Origin: Lentzea sp.
GTDB lineage: Bacteria; Actinomycetota; Actinomycetes; Mycobacteriales; Pseudonocardiaceae
NCBI GenBank assembly: GCA_030146905.1
Contig: JASLAV010000403.1
Span: 1-9,799, forward strand
Reading direction: 5' to 3'
Length of the DNA stretch: 9,799 nucleotides
Shown here: positions 1 through 6,644 of the stretch, piece by piece
How the letters are laid out: each line of letters starts with the position of its first letter
How positions within the stretch are numbered: position 1 is the first letter of the stretch
Program-made: the position numbers and the translations under genes
The notes under the pieces: model-generated
Databases searched by the model: none
What the model was told of the DNA's origin: nothing
Seen by the model: the letters and a program-made list of their open reading frames with translations, nothing else

Positions 1-975
1 GACCAGCACCTCGGCCAGCTCGTAGAGCGCGGCCACGTCCACCCCGTCGGTCAGTTCCGGCAGGTCGAGCGTCGGCAGGTCCGACTCGCGGAGCAGTTCC
101 ATCGCCTCCTGTTGCGACTGCACCCTGATGGCGTGCTCCACGGTCTCGTCGACCAGGCCCTCGAGCGTGAACTCGTCGAGGTCCAGGCCGGCGGCGGCGA
201 GGCCCGCGCGCACCCGCGACCCGTCGATCCTGCCCTCGGCCGCGACCGGGACGGACCTGGCCGGCAGCCGTTCCGGCTGGACCCGGTTGACCAGCACGGC
301 GCCCGGCCGCAGGTCGGCGCCGTCGAGTTCGGAGACCGCGTCCAGGGTCTCGCGCACCGGCATCTCCTCCAGCAGCGCGACCAGGTGCACCGCGGTGTCA
401 CCGGAGTGCAGCAGCCGCACCACGCCCTCGCTCTGCCCCTTGATCGGACCGACCTTGGCGAGGTCGGCCATGGCCTTCGTGACGTCCAGGAACTTGACCA
501 CGCGCCCGGTGGGCGGCGCGTCGAGCACGACGGCGTCGTAGAGGTGGCGGCCGTCGGCGCCGGTCCGGTTCACGCACTCCTTGACCTTGCCGGTCAGCAG
601 GACGTCCCGCAGGCCGGGTGCCAGCGTGGTGGCGAACTCGATGGCGCCCATCTTGCGCAGCGTGCGGCCCGCGAACCCGAGGTTGTAGAACATCGCCAGG
701 TACTCGAGGAGCGCCGCCTCGGCGTCCACGGCGAGCGCGTGCACCTCACCGCCGCCCGGCGCGGACGCGATCCGCTCCTCCGAGTACGGCAGCGGGGCGC
801 GGTCGAAGAGCTGGGCGATGCCCTGCCTGCCCTCCACCTCGACCAGCAGCACCCTGCGGCCACCGGTCGCCAGCGCGAGCGCCAGCGCGGCCGCGATCGT
901 GGTCTTGCCGGTGCCGCCCTTGCCCGAGACCACGTGCAGACGGGCTCGGGTCAGCTCCTCGGTCCACGACGTCAC
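1..975 (-). CDS. ArsA/Get3-family P-loop ATPase, N-terminal 325 residues (runs off left edge)
   Basis: The minus-strand reading frame is open from a GTG at 975 to the window edge, so the stop codon is not seen. The protein begins MTSWTEELTRARLHVVSGKG and carries a deviant Walker A, GKGGTGKTT, at residues 18-26 with the extra signature lysine K19, followed by a switch-II-like DAPPTG at 152-157. These are hallmarks of the ArsA/Get3 branch of SIMIBI ATPases, which couple ATP to anion export or to handling of tail-anchored membrane proteins. The switch I motif usual in the family (DxDPAHS) is not evident; the matching place reads EVEGRQG at 46-52, so hydrolysis may depend on a partner. Mycobacteria have a paired set here (Rv3679/Rv3680) with the same divergent DUF4177 neighbour; a second ATPase gene is expected just left of the window. 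The GTG start lies 6 bases after a TAGTCT element, suggesting a leaderless message. The family is clear; the substrate is unknown. Confidence 0.9.
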   Translation of the reverse strand, partial: MTSWTEELTRARLHVVSGKGGTGKTTIAAALALALATGGRRVLLVEVEGRQGIAQLFDRAPLPYSEERIASAPGGGEVHALAVDAEAALLEYLAMFYNLGFAGRTLRKMGAIEFATTLAPGLRDVLLTGKVKECVNRTGADGRHLYDAVVLDAPPTGRVVKFLDVTKAMADLAKVGPIKGQSEGVVRLLHSGDTAVHLVALLEEMPVRETLDAVSELDGADLRPGAVLVNRVQPERLPARSVPVAAEGRIDGSRVRAGLAAAGLDLDEFTLEGLVDETVEHAIRVQSQQEAMELLRESDLPTLDLPELTDGVDVAALYELAEVLV

Positions 976-981
976 ACGTCC

Positions 982-987
982 AGACTA
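982..987 (-). promoter_or_regulatory. Putative -10 element of the ArsA-family gene
   Basis: TAGTCT, read on the minus strand, fits TANNNT and ends 6 bases before the GTG start at 975, so transcription would begin at or next to the start codon. No convincing -35 hexamer is visible. It lies in the 44-base gap after the upstream membrane-protein gene, so the ATPase may have its own promoter as well as read-through. Confidence 0.45.
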
Positions 988-1019
988 GGTGTGAAACCGG
1001 CCAGGCGTGGACTGACCGG

Positions 1020-1271
1020 TCAATCGACCATGGTGAGGAAGAGAACGGTGAAGCCCGTCGCGGCGACCACCGCCCAGGCCACGACCGACGGCAGCCACAG
1101 CGCGATGCAGGCCGTGACGACGACCACGACCACGAGTCCGATGAGTCCCGCCTGCAGGACCTGGGAGCGCCGGCTGTGCTTGCGGTCGCGCACCTGCGCC
1201 ATGGCGACGAGCACCATCACCAGCCCTGCCACCGCGAACAGGCTGGTGGCGACGATCCGCCAGGTCTCCAC
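1020..1271 (-). CDS. Small multi-spanning membrane protein, unknown function
   Basis: This encodes 83 residues from a GTG at 1271 to TGA at 1020. The sequence is almost entirely hydrophobic: a first segment at about 5-25 (RIVATSLFAVAGLVMVLVAM), a basic loop VRDRKHSRRS at 27-36, then two more segments at about 40-60 and 62-80 with little polar sequence between them. The basic loop suggests a cytoplasmic loop after the first helix. The frame is open further upstream, but only with a polar extension antisense to DUF4177. The GTG was chosen because it begins just before the first helix and sits 6 bases after a TATGTT -10-like element. It lies 44 bases upstream of the ArsA-family ATPase on the same strand, so the two are probably co-transcribed. 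I do not recognise a family; partnership with the ATPase is inference from position only. Confidence 0.72.
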   Translation of the reverse strand: METWRIVATSLFAVAGLVMVLVAMAQVRDRKHSRRSQVLQAGLIGLVVVVVVTACIALWLPSVVAWAVVAATGFTVLFLTMVD

Positions 1272-1277
1272 GTGATC

Positions 1278-1283
1278 AACATA
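1278..1283 (-). promoter_or_regulatory. Putative -10 element of the 83-residue membrane protein gene
   Basis: TATGTT, read on the minus strand, ends 6 bases before the GTG start at 1271 and matches TANNNT. TTCGCG 17 bases further upstream is a weak -35 candidate. No Shine-Dalgarno sequence precedes the GTG, consistent with a leaderless message. This site and the DUF4177 promoter share the 69-base divergent spacer. Confidence 0.45.
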
Positions 1284-1327
1284 GCTCGCGGACCGGCAAC
1301 CGCGAAGGCGTCGATCGGGTGGCAAGT

Positions 1328-1333
1328 TAGGCT
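1328..1333 (+). promoter_or_regulatory. Putative -10 element of the DUF4177-ridA operon
   Basis: TAGGCT fits TANNNT and ends 7 bases before the ATG at 1341. There is no Shine-Dalgarno sequence in the intervening CCCGCAC, so a leaderless transcript starting at or just before the ATG is the simplest reading. No clear -35 is seen. Confidence 0.45.
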
Positions 1334-1340
1334 CCCGCAC

Positions 1341-1496
1341 ATGACGAAGTGGGAGTACGCGACCGTGCCGTTGTTGATCCACGCCACGAAGCAGATCCTC
1401 GACCAGTGGGGCGAGGACGGCTGGGAGCTGGTCACGGTGCTGACGAACCCGACCGGTGAGCAGCACGTCGCGTACCTGAAGCGGGTGAAGGCGTGA
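1341..1496 (+). CDS. DUF4177 family small protein
   Basis: The 51-residue protein reads MTKWEYATVPLLIHATKQIL, then DQWGEDGWELVTVL, a short [16 protein letters not shown] tail and TGA at 1494-1496. The pattern WEYATVPL followed by LDQWGEDGWELV and a basic C-terminal strand is the DUF4177 fold signature, and the length agrees with the mycobacterial protein in the same place (Rv3678A, about 52 residues). It is first in its operon, divergent from the ArsA-region genes, and its TGA overlaps the GTG of the RidA-family gene (GTGA, 1493-1496), which implies translational coupling. The biochemical role of this family is unknown; the conserved pairing with RidA is the only functional clue. Confidence 0.88.
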   Translation: MTKWEYATVPLLIHATKQILDQWGEDGWELVTVLTNPTGEQHVAYLKRVKA

Positions 1497-1948
1497 GCTC
1501 GTGGACCACGCGCCTGGAGGAGCTCGGCATCGAGCTCCCCGGCGTCGCCGCCCCGCTCGCCGCGTACGTGCCCGCCACGCAGAGCGGGCCCTGGGTGTTC
1601 ACCTCCGGCCAGCTGCCGTTCGTGGACGGCCGGCTGCCCGCCACCGGCAAGGTCGGCGCGGAGGTCTCCCCGGAGGAGGCCAAGGCCTACGCCGCGACCT
1701 GCATCCTCAACGCGCTGGCGGCCGTTCACGAGCTCGTGGGGATTGACTCGATCAAGAGAGTCGTGAAAGTTGTCGGGTTCGTGGCTTCCGCCGAAGGCTT
1801 CACGGGGCAGCCCGGTGTCGTGAACGGCGCCTCCGAGCTGCTGGGCGAGATCTTCGGTGACGCGGGCAAGCACGCCCGGTCGGCCGTGGGGGTGGCCGAG
1901 CTGCCGATCGGCGCTCCGGTGGAGATCGAACTCATCGTCGAGGTGTGA
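1493..1948 (+). CDS. RidA family (YjgF/YER057c/UK114) protein
   Basis: This encodes 151 residues from a GTG overlapping the upstream stop. The pattern is [25 protein letters not shown] at 31-55, then a helix ([21 protein letters not shown]) and the C-terminal block [25 protein letters not shown]129 sits where the catalytic arginine of RidA deaminases (Arg105 in E. coli) lies, before the typical LP.GA.VEIE strand. RidA enzymes hydrolyse reactive 2-aminoacrylate and related imines to keto acids and ammonia, as cytosolic trimers. Whether this longer actinobacterial branch (Rv3678c-like; classical members are about 130 residues) keeps that substrate cannot be told from sequence. It is the second gene of the DUF4177 operon; the next gene starts one base after its stop. 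Confidence 0.93.
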   Translation: MSSWTTRLEELGIELPGVAAPLAAYVPATQSGPWVFTSGQLPFVDGRLPATGKVGAEVSPEEAKAYAATCILNALAAVHELVGIDSIKRVVKVVGFVASAEGFTGQPGVVNGASELLGEIFGDAGKHARSAVGVAELPIGAPVEIELIVEV

Positions 1949-1949
1949 C

Positions 1950-2552
1950 ATGTCGGACACGTGCCACGAACTGCTGCTGCGGCTCGCCGGACGCCTTCCT
2001 GACGAGCTGCTGTGGCGGTACCGGGACTGGGCGGCTTCCGACGCGTACGCGGTGCTGGCGCGGTCGCTGCCCCGCACGCTGCTGCACGGGCGCATCCCTC
2101 TGACCGATCACGAGATGCGCCTTTTGCAGGACGCGCTCGTGCCCTACGGAGCAGACCCCGGTGCCGTCAGTTCGGTCAAAGGACTGGACGAACTGCCGCC
2201 CACCGACTACACCTTTTCCCCGGAATCACCCGATCGGGTGTCGATGGGGGATTCCGCGACCGTCGTCCTCGGTGCCACGCTGCGAGGCCGGCACGGGGTC
2301 GGGGAGGTTCGCTCCTGCTGGCGCATCGGTCCCTCCGGGGTCAACCGCGTCCTGCTGGTGGCGGCCACGACCGGCCACGCGCGGCTGACCGGCGAGTTGC
2401 AACGCGTTCTGCGGGCGTTGGGCGAACACGACCCGTGCGTCGAGGTCGTGCCGTCCGGTCTGGACCTGCCGCCCTACCACCGGGCGGCGCTGGCGGCATC
2501 GGAGCTGGTGTGTGCCGGCGCCGAGTCCGAGGAGCACCTGGTGCTCAGCTAA
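1950..2552 (+). CDS. Unknown protein A of a tandem paralogous pair
   Basis: This encodes 200 residues from ATG at 1950, one base after the ridA stop; GAGG at 1940-1943 inside the ridA 3' end can serve as ribosome binding site. I do not recognise the family. The N-terminal part (5-63, [20 protein letters not shown] onward) looks helical. A linker follows at about 64-100, and then an alpha/beta-looking part with [11 protein letters not shown] at 120-130, [10 protein letters not shown] at 133-142 and [24 protein letters not shown] at 164-187. The same blocks recur in order in the next gene, so the two are tandem duplicates. There are no signal peptide, membrane segments or catalytic motifs. The gene is co-directional with DUF4177-ridA and probably in their operon. 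The start is supported by spacing and by the longer frame upstream being antisense-like within ridA. Confidence 0.85.
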   Translation: MSDTCHELLLRLAGRLPDELLWRYRDWAASDAYAVLARSLPRTLLHGRIPLTDHEMRLLQDALVPYGADPGAVSSVKGLDELPPTDYTFSPESPDRVSMGDSATVVLGATLRGRHGVGEVRSCWRIGPSGVNRVLLVAATTGHARLTGELQRVLRALGEHDPCVEVVPSGLDLPPYHRAALAASELVCAGAESEEHLVLS

Positions 2553-2556
2553 GGAG
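2551..2556 (+). promoter_or_regulatory. Ribosome binding site fixing the GTG start at 2564
   Basis: AAGGAG overlaps the TAA stop of the preceding gene and lies 7 bases before GTG at 2564. It is the strongest Shine-Dalgarno sequence in the window. It rejects the much longer upstream extension of the same frame, which would run through the preceding gene. Confidence 0.75.
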
Positions 2557-2563
2557 AGTTGCC

Positions 2564-3685
2564 GTGACGAACGACGGTGTCGGCCTGCCGGTCCGTCTGC
2601 ACGATCTCCTGCTGTCGATGGCCGGGCGCGTCGACGACGCCGCCCTGTCGCAGGCACGTGAGTTCCTCGCAGTCGGAGAACTCGACCGATCGGTCGAGAT
2701 GCTCGTCGGCACGCTCGTCGCCGGCGGCATCCCGGTGCTGCCCGACGAACGGGCGGCGATCACGTGGGCGCTGCACGAGGTCCGCTCGGACGCGTCGCTG
2801 ACCGATCGCCTGCCGGTCGTCGAGATGCTCCCGTTCATCCGCCACCGCTTCACGTCCGAGACCGACCCGGCCTCGGACATCGCCGCCGAGCTGGCCCTCG
2901 CGGTGTCGGTGCTGCCGGACGTCCGCGCGGTGCGGTCGGTCTGGCGCTCCTCGCCCGCGGGGTCCACACCGGGCCCGTTGCCGCAGCGCGTGGTGCTCGT
3001 GGACGTCGGCCCGCAGGGCTTCCCGCCCGCGACCGCCTACCGGATCGACTCGGTGCTGCGCAAGGCGGGCATCCGCGCCGCGGTCGAGGTGCTGACCACC
3101 GGTACGCAGCTCAGCGAGTACCACGCCTCCGCGGTGACGTCCTCGTCGCCGGTGCCGATCTCCGGTGGGCAGATGCGGGTCGCGGAACCCGTGTCGCCAC
3201 AGGGCGCCTGGTTCGACCAGTCTGAGGAACTTCCCGCTCCGGCGCCGGTGGCCGAGCCGACACCGGCGCCGGAGCCACTGGAAGAGACCGGCTCACGTCG
3301 TACCAGAACACCCGCGCTGGAGAGCTCTCAGCCCTTCCCGCCCAAGCCCGTGAAGCGCATCCCGAAGACGCCGGTCGAGCCGGAGCCGGAGGCCGAGGTC
3401 CTCGCGGAGCCCACGCCGATCAACAGGGCGGAGGTCACCACCGAAATCAGGGGTGAAGACCTGGCGGCGCTGCAGGCGGCGCTCGCCGAGTCACCGGAGG
3501 AACCGTCCTCAGTGGACGCGAACCTCAGCGAACGGGAACGCGCCCTGCTCCAGCAGCTCCACGAGGAACTGGCGCAGCGGGAGCAGACCGGGTCGAAGGC
3601 GACCGACAGCGGCCGCTGGCAGATCGACAGGTCGACGCGCCAGACGGCGTTCGGCGTCACGAACAACGGGCACCAGTCCCAGTAG
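2564..3685 (+). CDS. Unknown protein B of a tandem paralogous pair, with Pro/Glu-rich tail
   Basis: This encodes 373 residues. Residues 12-70 (LHDLLLSMAGRVDDAALSQA onward) align without gaps to residues 5-63 of the preceding protein with 20 identities in 59 columns by eye. VRSVWRSSPAG, RVVLVDVG and VEVLTTGTQLSEYHASAV repeat its later blocks. After about residue 205 the two differ: here follows a low-complexity Pro/Glu/Ala linker (about 222-290, with APAPVAEPTPAPEP and PEPEPEAE-like runs), a helical, charge-rich stretch around 296-343 (LSERERALLQQLHEELAQRE) that could be a short coiled coil, and a polar end. The linker suggests a tethered two-part protein or an interaction platform. There is no membrane segment or signal peptide. 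The function is unknown. It ends 24 bases from the convergent oxidoreductase gene. Confidence 0.87.
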   Translation: MTNDGVGLPVRLHDLLLSMAGRVDDAALSQAREFLAVGELDRSVEMLVGTLVAGGIPVLPDERAAITWALHEVRSDASLTDRLPVVEMLPFIRHRFTSETDPASDIAAELALAVSVLPDVRAVRSVWRSSPAGSTPGPLPQRVVLVDVGPQGFPPATAYRIDSVLRKAGIRAAVEVLTTGTQLSEYHASAVTSSSPVPISGGQMRVAEPVSPQGAWFDQSEELPAPAPVAEPTPAPEPLEETGSRRTRTPALESSQPFPPKPVKRIPKTPVEPEPEAEVLAEPTPINRAEVTTEIRGEDLAALQAALAESPEEPSSVDANLSERERALLQQLHEELAQREQTGSKATDSGRWQIDRSTRQTAFGVTNNGHQSQ

Positions 3686-3709
3686 GTCAGGTGCCGCGGC
3701 GGACCTCGA

Positions 3710-4600
3710 TCAGGCCCCGGCCTTGTGCCGGGCCAGGTCGATGATCCGCTGCAGGTGCAGGCCGCGCCGCACGTCGCACTCGTGGGTCGTGGTGCCGCTG
3801 TGCACCATGGCCACGAAGTCGTCGAGCAGGTTCGTGAAGCACTCGAGCGCGGGCGTGTCCCGGTTCGTCAGCGTGCGGGCACCGTTCGTGCCGAACACCG
3901 TGAGGTCGGCGAACGGCGGCTGCAGCGGCAGCGACAGGCACAGCGAGACGGTGCTCGTGGCACCGCCCGCGTGCCGCAGGATCAGTTGCCACAGACCGGT
4001 GTCCGTCACGGTGGCCGCGAGCACGTCGGTGATCTCGCCCAGTGCCGCGTCGAGCAGGTCGAACGCGTGCGGGCCGACGTCGTCGAGCGCGCCCTTGTCG
4101 TGCCGCCACGGCGAGTTCGAGAACGGGCCGTCGAGCAGCGCGCCGGAGATCCACCGGCTGTCCGCGCCGGTCCAGCCGCCCGTGCGGTGCAGCTGGGCCA
4201 GCATCTCCTTGGTCTCCGGCGCGTAGCGGCGGGTCAGCACGACCAGCGACGCGACACCGGCCTCCTCGACCGCCGCGACGAGGCGTTCCGCCACCTCGAC
4301 GGTCTCCGCGACCGGCTTCTCCAGCACCAGGTGCTTGCCGGCCCGCGCCGCCTCGATCGCCATCGGGCCCTGCGCGCCCGGCGGCACGCAGAACGCGACG
4401 GCGTCCACAGTGGACAGCATCTCCGCGTAGTCGGTGAACGGCTCCGCGCCGTGGGCGCGCGCGAGCTCCTGCGCGGCCTCCGGTCGCCGGGCCCACACGC
4501 CGGTCAGCGTCGTCCCGGGGTGGTTCGCGACGCCGGGGGCGTGGACCATCTCCGCCCACGGGCCCGCACCGATGAGTCCTACGCGCAACTGTTCGTCCAC
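3710..4600 (-). CDS. Gfo/Idh/MocA family oxidoreductase
   Basis: This encodes 296 residues from GTG at 4600. The N-terminal Rossmann fold opens with LRVGLIGAGPWA (GxGxxA, residues 5-16) for NAD(P) binding, followed by the family EKP motif at 94-96 (LVLEKPVAET). The second domain contains GALDDVGPHAFDLLDAALG at 170-188, matching the catalytic D-x-G-x-H-x-x-D pattern (D174, H178, D181). The family oxidises or reduces sugars, inositols and related polyols; the substrate cannot be assigned. The protein is shorter than many members (about 330-390), which is common in a compact actinobacterial branch. The GTG start is preceded by GCAGGA at 7-base spacing. The gene sits 14 bases downstream of a small membrane-protein gene on the same strand, probably one operon. 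No sugar transporter or kinase is next to it. Confidence 0.92.
   Translation of the reverse strand: MDEQLRVGLIGAGPWAEMVHAPGVANHPGTTLTGVWARRPEAAQELARAHGAEPFTDYAEMLSTVDAVAFCVPPGAQGPMAIEAARAGKHLVLEKPVAETVEVAERLVAAVEEAGVASLVVLTRRYAPETKEMLAQLHRTGGWTGADSRWISGALLDGPFSNSPWRHDKGALDDVGPHAFDLLDAALGEITDVLAATVTDTGLWQLILRHAGGATSTVSLCLSLPLQPPFADLTVFGTNGARTLTNRDTPALECFTNLLDDFVAMVHSGTTTHECDVRRGLHLQRIIDLARHKAGA
3713..3734. terminator. Possible hairpin at the convergent 3' ends
   Basis: GGCCCCGGC (3713-3721) can pair with GCCGGGCC (3727-3734) around a 5-base loop with one bulged C. It overlaps the last codons of the oxidoreductase gene and lies just beyond the stop of the convergent plus-strand gene. There is no T-run. 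It may act as a weak two-way terminator, but chance in GC-rich coding sequence is also possible. Confidence 0.3.
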
Positions 4601-4614
4601 TCGCCCATCCTGCC

Positions 4615-4971
4615 TCAGGAGTAGCTGGCCTTGGGCACGAAGATCTCGCCGCCGTTGTCGAACTTCAGGCGCAGGCCGTCGCCGGTCGTCTCCCGCTGGG
4701 GGTCGTGGTCCCAGCCGGCGGGAACGGTCACGACGTGGCCGCGGTCCTGCGTCGGCCCGAGCCAGATCTCGTGGTAAGCGCTGCCGATCAGCGGCTCGAC
4801 CCTCTTCACGTACACGCCGGGTGCCGTGGAAGTCGGATCGACGCTGATCACCGTCGTGCGGTCGGGTACGAACATCACCACCACGGCCACCGCGGTGAGG
4901 GCTGTGCCCATCACCGCGCCGAACAGGAACAGAAGGACCTTCACCAGGCAGCCGGAGACGTTCGTCGCCAT
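4615..4971 (-). CDS. Single-pass membrane-anchored protein, unknown function
   Basis: This encodes 118 residues from ATG at 4971, chosen because GAGGA lies 7 bases upstream and because the longer in-frame extension (to 5067) would run into the divergent NUDIX gene. Residues 8-35 (CLVKVLLFLFGAVMGTALTAVAVVVMFV) form one membrane span. The remainder is a polar, beta-looking domain (VISVDPTSTAPGVYVKRVEP; GHVVTVPAGWDHDPQRETTG; LRLKFDNGGEIFVPKASYS), probably outside the cell. No family is recognised. It is upstream of, and probably co-transcribed with, the Gfo/Idh/MocA gene, and is divergent from the NUDIX gene with 39 bases between start codons. Confidence 0.75.
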   Translation of the reverse strand: MATNVSGCLVKVLLFLFGAVMGTALTAVAVVVMFVPDRTTVISVDPTSTAPGVYVKRVEPLIGSAYHEIWLGPTQDRGHVVTVPAGWDHDPQRETTGDGLRLKFDNGGEIFVPKASYS

Positions 4972-4998
4972 CACACCATCCTCGAGTAAGCGCGGTCG

Positions 4999-5004
4999 TA
5001 CGCT
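4999..5004 (+). promoter_or_regulatory. Putative -10 element of the NUDIX-MBL operon
   Basis: TACGCT fits TANNNT and ends 6 bases before ATG at 5011. The intervening CGGAGG looks like a Shine-Dalgarno sequence but touches the ATG, which is too close to work for it; either the message is leaderless from 5011 or GGAGG serves the in-frame ATG at 5023. The shared 39-base spacer also carries the start region of the divergent gene. Confidence 0.4.
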
Positions 5005-5010
5005 CGGAGG

Positions 5011-5805
5011 ATGCCCGACGACATGACCTTGCCGGGAACCCTGGTACCCGGCACGCCCGCCGCTCAACCCGCCGAGGCCCGCGACGCCGTCACCGTCGTG
5101 CTGCTGCGGGACGGTTCCGAGGGTGTGGAGGCCTTCCTGCTGCGCCGCGTGAAGGGCATGGCGTTCGCGGGCGGCATGACCGTCTTCCCCGGTGGTGGCG
5201 TCGACCAGCGCGACGCGGATACGTCCGTCGCGTGGACCGGTCCGTCCCCCGAGTGGTGGGGGTCGGTGTTCGGGGTCGATCCGCTGACCGCTCGCGCGTT
5301 CGTGTGCGCCGCGGTCCGCGAGACATTCGAGGAGTCGGGCGTCCTGCTCGCGGGTCCCGATGCCACCTCGGTCGTCGCCGACACCTCCGCCTACGCGGGT
5401 GCACGCCAGAAGCTGGTCGACCGGGAGATCTCGCTGGCGCAGTTCCTCGCGTCCGAGGGCCTGGTCCTGCGCGCCGACCTGCTCAGGCCGTGGGCGAACT
5501 GGGTGACCCCGTACGAGGAGCCGCGCCGGTACGACACTCGCTTCTTCGTCGCCGCGCTGCCTTCCGGCCAGCGCGCCGACGGTGAGACGACCGAGGCCTC
5601 CGACGCGTCGTGGCAGACCCCCGCGGAAGCCGTCCAGGACGCCCAGGAGGGCCGCCGCATGCTCATGCCGCCCACCTGGCGCACCCTCGACGAGGTCGGC
5701 GCCCTGGGCAGCGTGGAGAAGGTGATGGCGGAGCAGCGCAGCGTCGAGAAGATCATCCCCAAGCTCATCCGCGACGGCGACGTGATCAGGGTGGTGCTGC
5801 CGTGA
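5011..5805 (+). CDS. NUDIX hydrolase (split-box, NUDT7/19-like architecture)
   Basis: This encodes 264 residues. The N-terminal strand DAVTVVLLRDG (25-35) is followed by EAFLLRRVKGMAFAGGMTVFPGGGVDQRD (40-68), the first half of the Nudix box. After about 30 inserted residues (DTSVAWTGPSPEWWGSVFGV) comes the catalytic helix VRETFEESGVLL (102-113), giving R103, E104, E107 and E108 of the REuxEExGu signature. A Nudix box interrupted by an insertion is known from NUDT19-type acyl-CoA/CoA diphosphatases; hydrolysis of CoA derivatives or other nucleoside diphosphate compounds is therefore plausible but not proven. A helical C-terminal part (about 205-264) follows. Its TGA overlaps the GTG of the MBL-fold gene, so the two products are made together. 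An alternative start is ATG at 5023. Confidence 0.9.
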   Translation: MPDDMTLPGTLVPGTPAAQPAEARDAVTVVLLRDGSEGVEAFLLRRVKGMAFAGGMTVFPGGGVDQRDADTSVAWTGPSPEWWGSVFGVDPLTARAFVCAAVRETFEESGVLLAGPDATSVVADTSAYAGARQKLVDREISLAQFLASEGLVLRADLLRPWANWVTPYEEPRRYDTRFFVAALPSGQRADGETTEASDASWQTPAEAVQDAQEGRRMLMPPTWRTLDEVGALGSVEKVMAEQRSVEKIIPKLIRDGDVIRVVLP

Positions 5806-6623
5806 GCGGTTCGCCCCTGATCGGCGCGCGTGCGGAGCACCCGTTGTACGGCGAGCTGCGCCAGGTCACCCCGTACGCCGCCGTGCTGCTGGCCGACAAC
5901 CCGTCCCCGATGACGCTCGACGGCACGAACACCTGGCTGCTGAAGGCTCCTGACGCCTCGTCGTACGTCGTGGTCGACCCCGGGCCGCTGGATCCCGCGC
6001 ACCTGGAGCGGATCGCGTCGGTCGGCCCGGTCGCCGAGATCCTGCTGACGCACGGCCATCCCGACCACTCCGAGGGCGCGCGCTCGTTCGGTGAACTGGT
6101 GGGCGCTCCCGTGCGCGCGTTGGACCCGACGTTCACGCACGGCTCCGAGGGGCTGACTGCCGGCGAAGTGATCACCAGCGCCGGCCTGGAACTGCGTGTC
6201 CTGGGCACGCCCGGCCACACCAGCGACTCGCTGTGCTTCGTGATCGACGGCGAGGCGGTCCTGACCGGCGACACGGTCCTGGGGCGCGGCACGACGATCG
6301 TGGCCCACCCGGACGGCAAGCTCGGCGAGTACTTCGACTCGTTGCGGCTGCTGGCGGAGCTGCCTCCCGGCACCGCCGTCCTGCCGGGCCACGGCCCCGA
6401 GCTCGCGGACGCGGGCGAGGCCGCGCGGGCGTACCTCGCCCACCGCACGCAACGCCTGGAACAGGTCCGCCGTGCCGTGGAGTCGCTGGGCGGCACGCCG
6501 ACCCCGCGCCAAGTCGTCGAGGTGGTCTACGCCGACGTCGACCGCGTGCTGTGGCCGGCGGCGGAGTGGTCGGTGCGGGCCCAGCTGGAGTACCTGCGCA
6601 CCGAGAGGATCGTCACCGATTGA
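5802..6623 (+). CDS. MBL-fold metallo-hydrolase (LACTB2/Rv3677c-like)
   Basis: This encodes 273 residues from GTG at 5802, overlapping the NUDIX stop (GTGA). The metallo-beta-lactamase-fold zinc ligands are all visible: THGHPDH (H84, H86, D88, H89), GTPGHT (H139), TGDTV (D157) and LPGHGP (H197). A helical, winged-helix-like C-terminal part follows (about 205-273, AYLAHRTQRLEQVRRAVESL and AEWSVRAQLEYLRTERIV), as in human LACTB2 and its bacterial relatives. The family includes thioesterase-type and RNA-cleaving hydrolases; the substrate here is open. In mycobacteria the homolog lies between the RidA gene and crp; here it is separated from RidA by four other genes. The start is fixed by the coupling to the NUDIX gene and the NPSPMTLDGTNTWLL block close to the N-terminus. 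Confidence 0.92.
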   Translation: MSGSPLIGARAEHPLYGELRQVTPYAAVLLADNPSPMTLDGTNTWLLKAPDASSYVVVDPGPLDPAHLERIASVGPVAEILLTHGHPDHSEGARSFGELVGAPVRALDPTFTHGSEGLTAGEVITSAGLELRVLGTPGHTSDSLCFVIDGEAVLTGDTVLGRGTTIVAHPDGKLGEYFDSLRLLAELPPGTAVLPGHGPELADAGEAARAYLAHRTQRLEQVRRAVESLGGTPTPRQVVEVVYADVDRVLWPAAEWSVRAQLEYLRTERIVTD

Positions 6624-6624
6624 G

Positions 6625-6644
6625 ACGGAGTGCTTCCACTCCGT
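6625..6644 (+). terminator. Hairpin terminator after the NUDIX-MBL operon
   Basis: ACGGAGTG (6625-6632) and CACTCCGT (6637-6644) form a perfect 8-bp stem with a CTTC loop, starting one base after the stop codon at 6621-6623. TTGTG follows rather than a long T-run, as is common for actinobacterial terminators. Confidence 0.75.

Noticed and set aside
112..1275. A 387-codon plus-strand frame opposite the ArsA-family gene
   Set aside because: Its protein is Arg/Gly/His-rich with no motif, it starts at TTG, and the minus strand encodes a clear P-loop ATPase over the same bases.
960..1340. A Crp/GlxR binding site (TGTGA-N6-TCACA) near the divergent promoters
   Set aside because: TGTGA occurs (e.g. 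around 972-976 on the minus strand and near 990) but no matching TCACA half-site follows at the right distance.
3687..4624. Long frames on both strands overlapping the Gfo/Idh/MocA gene (290 and 299 codons)
   Set aside because: Both are Arg-rich shadows produced by high-GC codon use; only the 296-residue frame has the GAGPWA and EKP motifs.
4948..4960. A lipobox-like VSGC at residues 5-8 of the 118-residue membrane protein
   Set aside because: No positively charged n-region or hydrophobic h-region precedes the cysteine; the hydrophobic span follows it, so it is a membrane anchor and not a lipoprotein signal.
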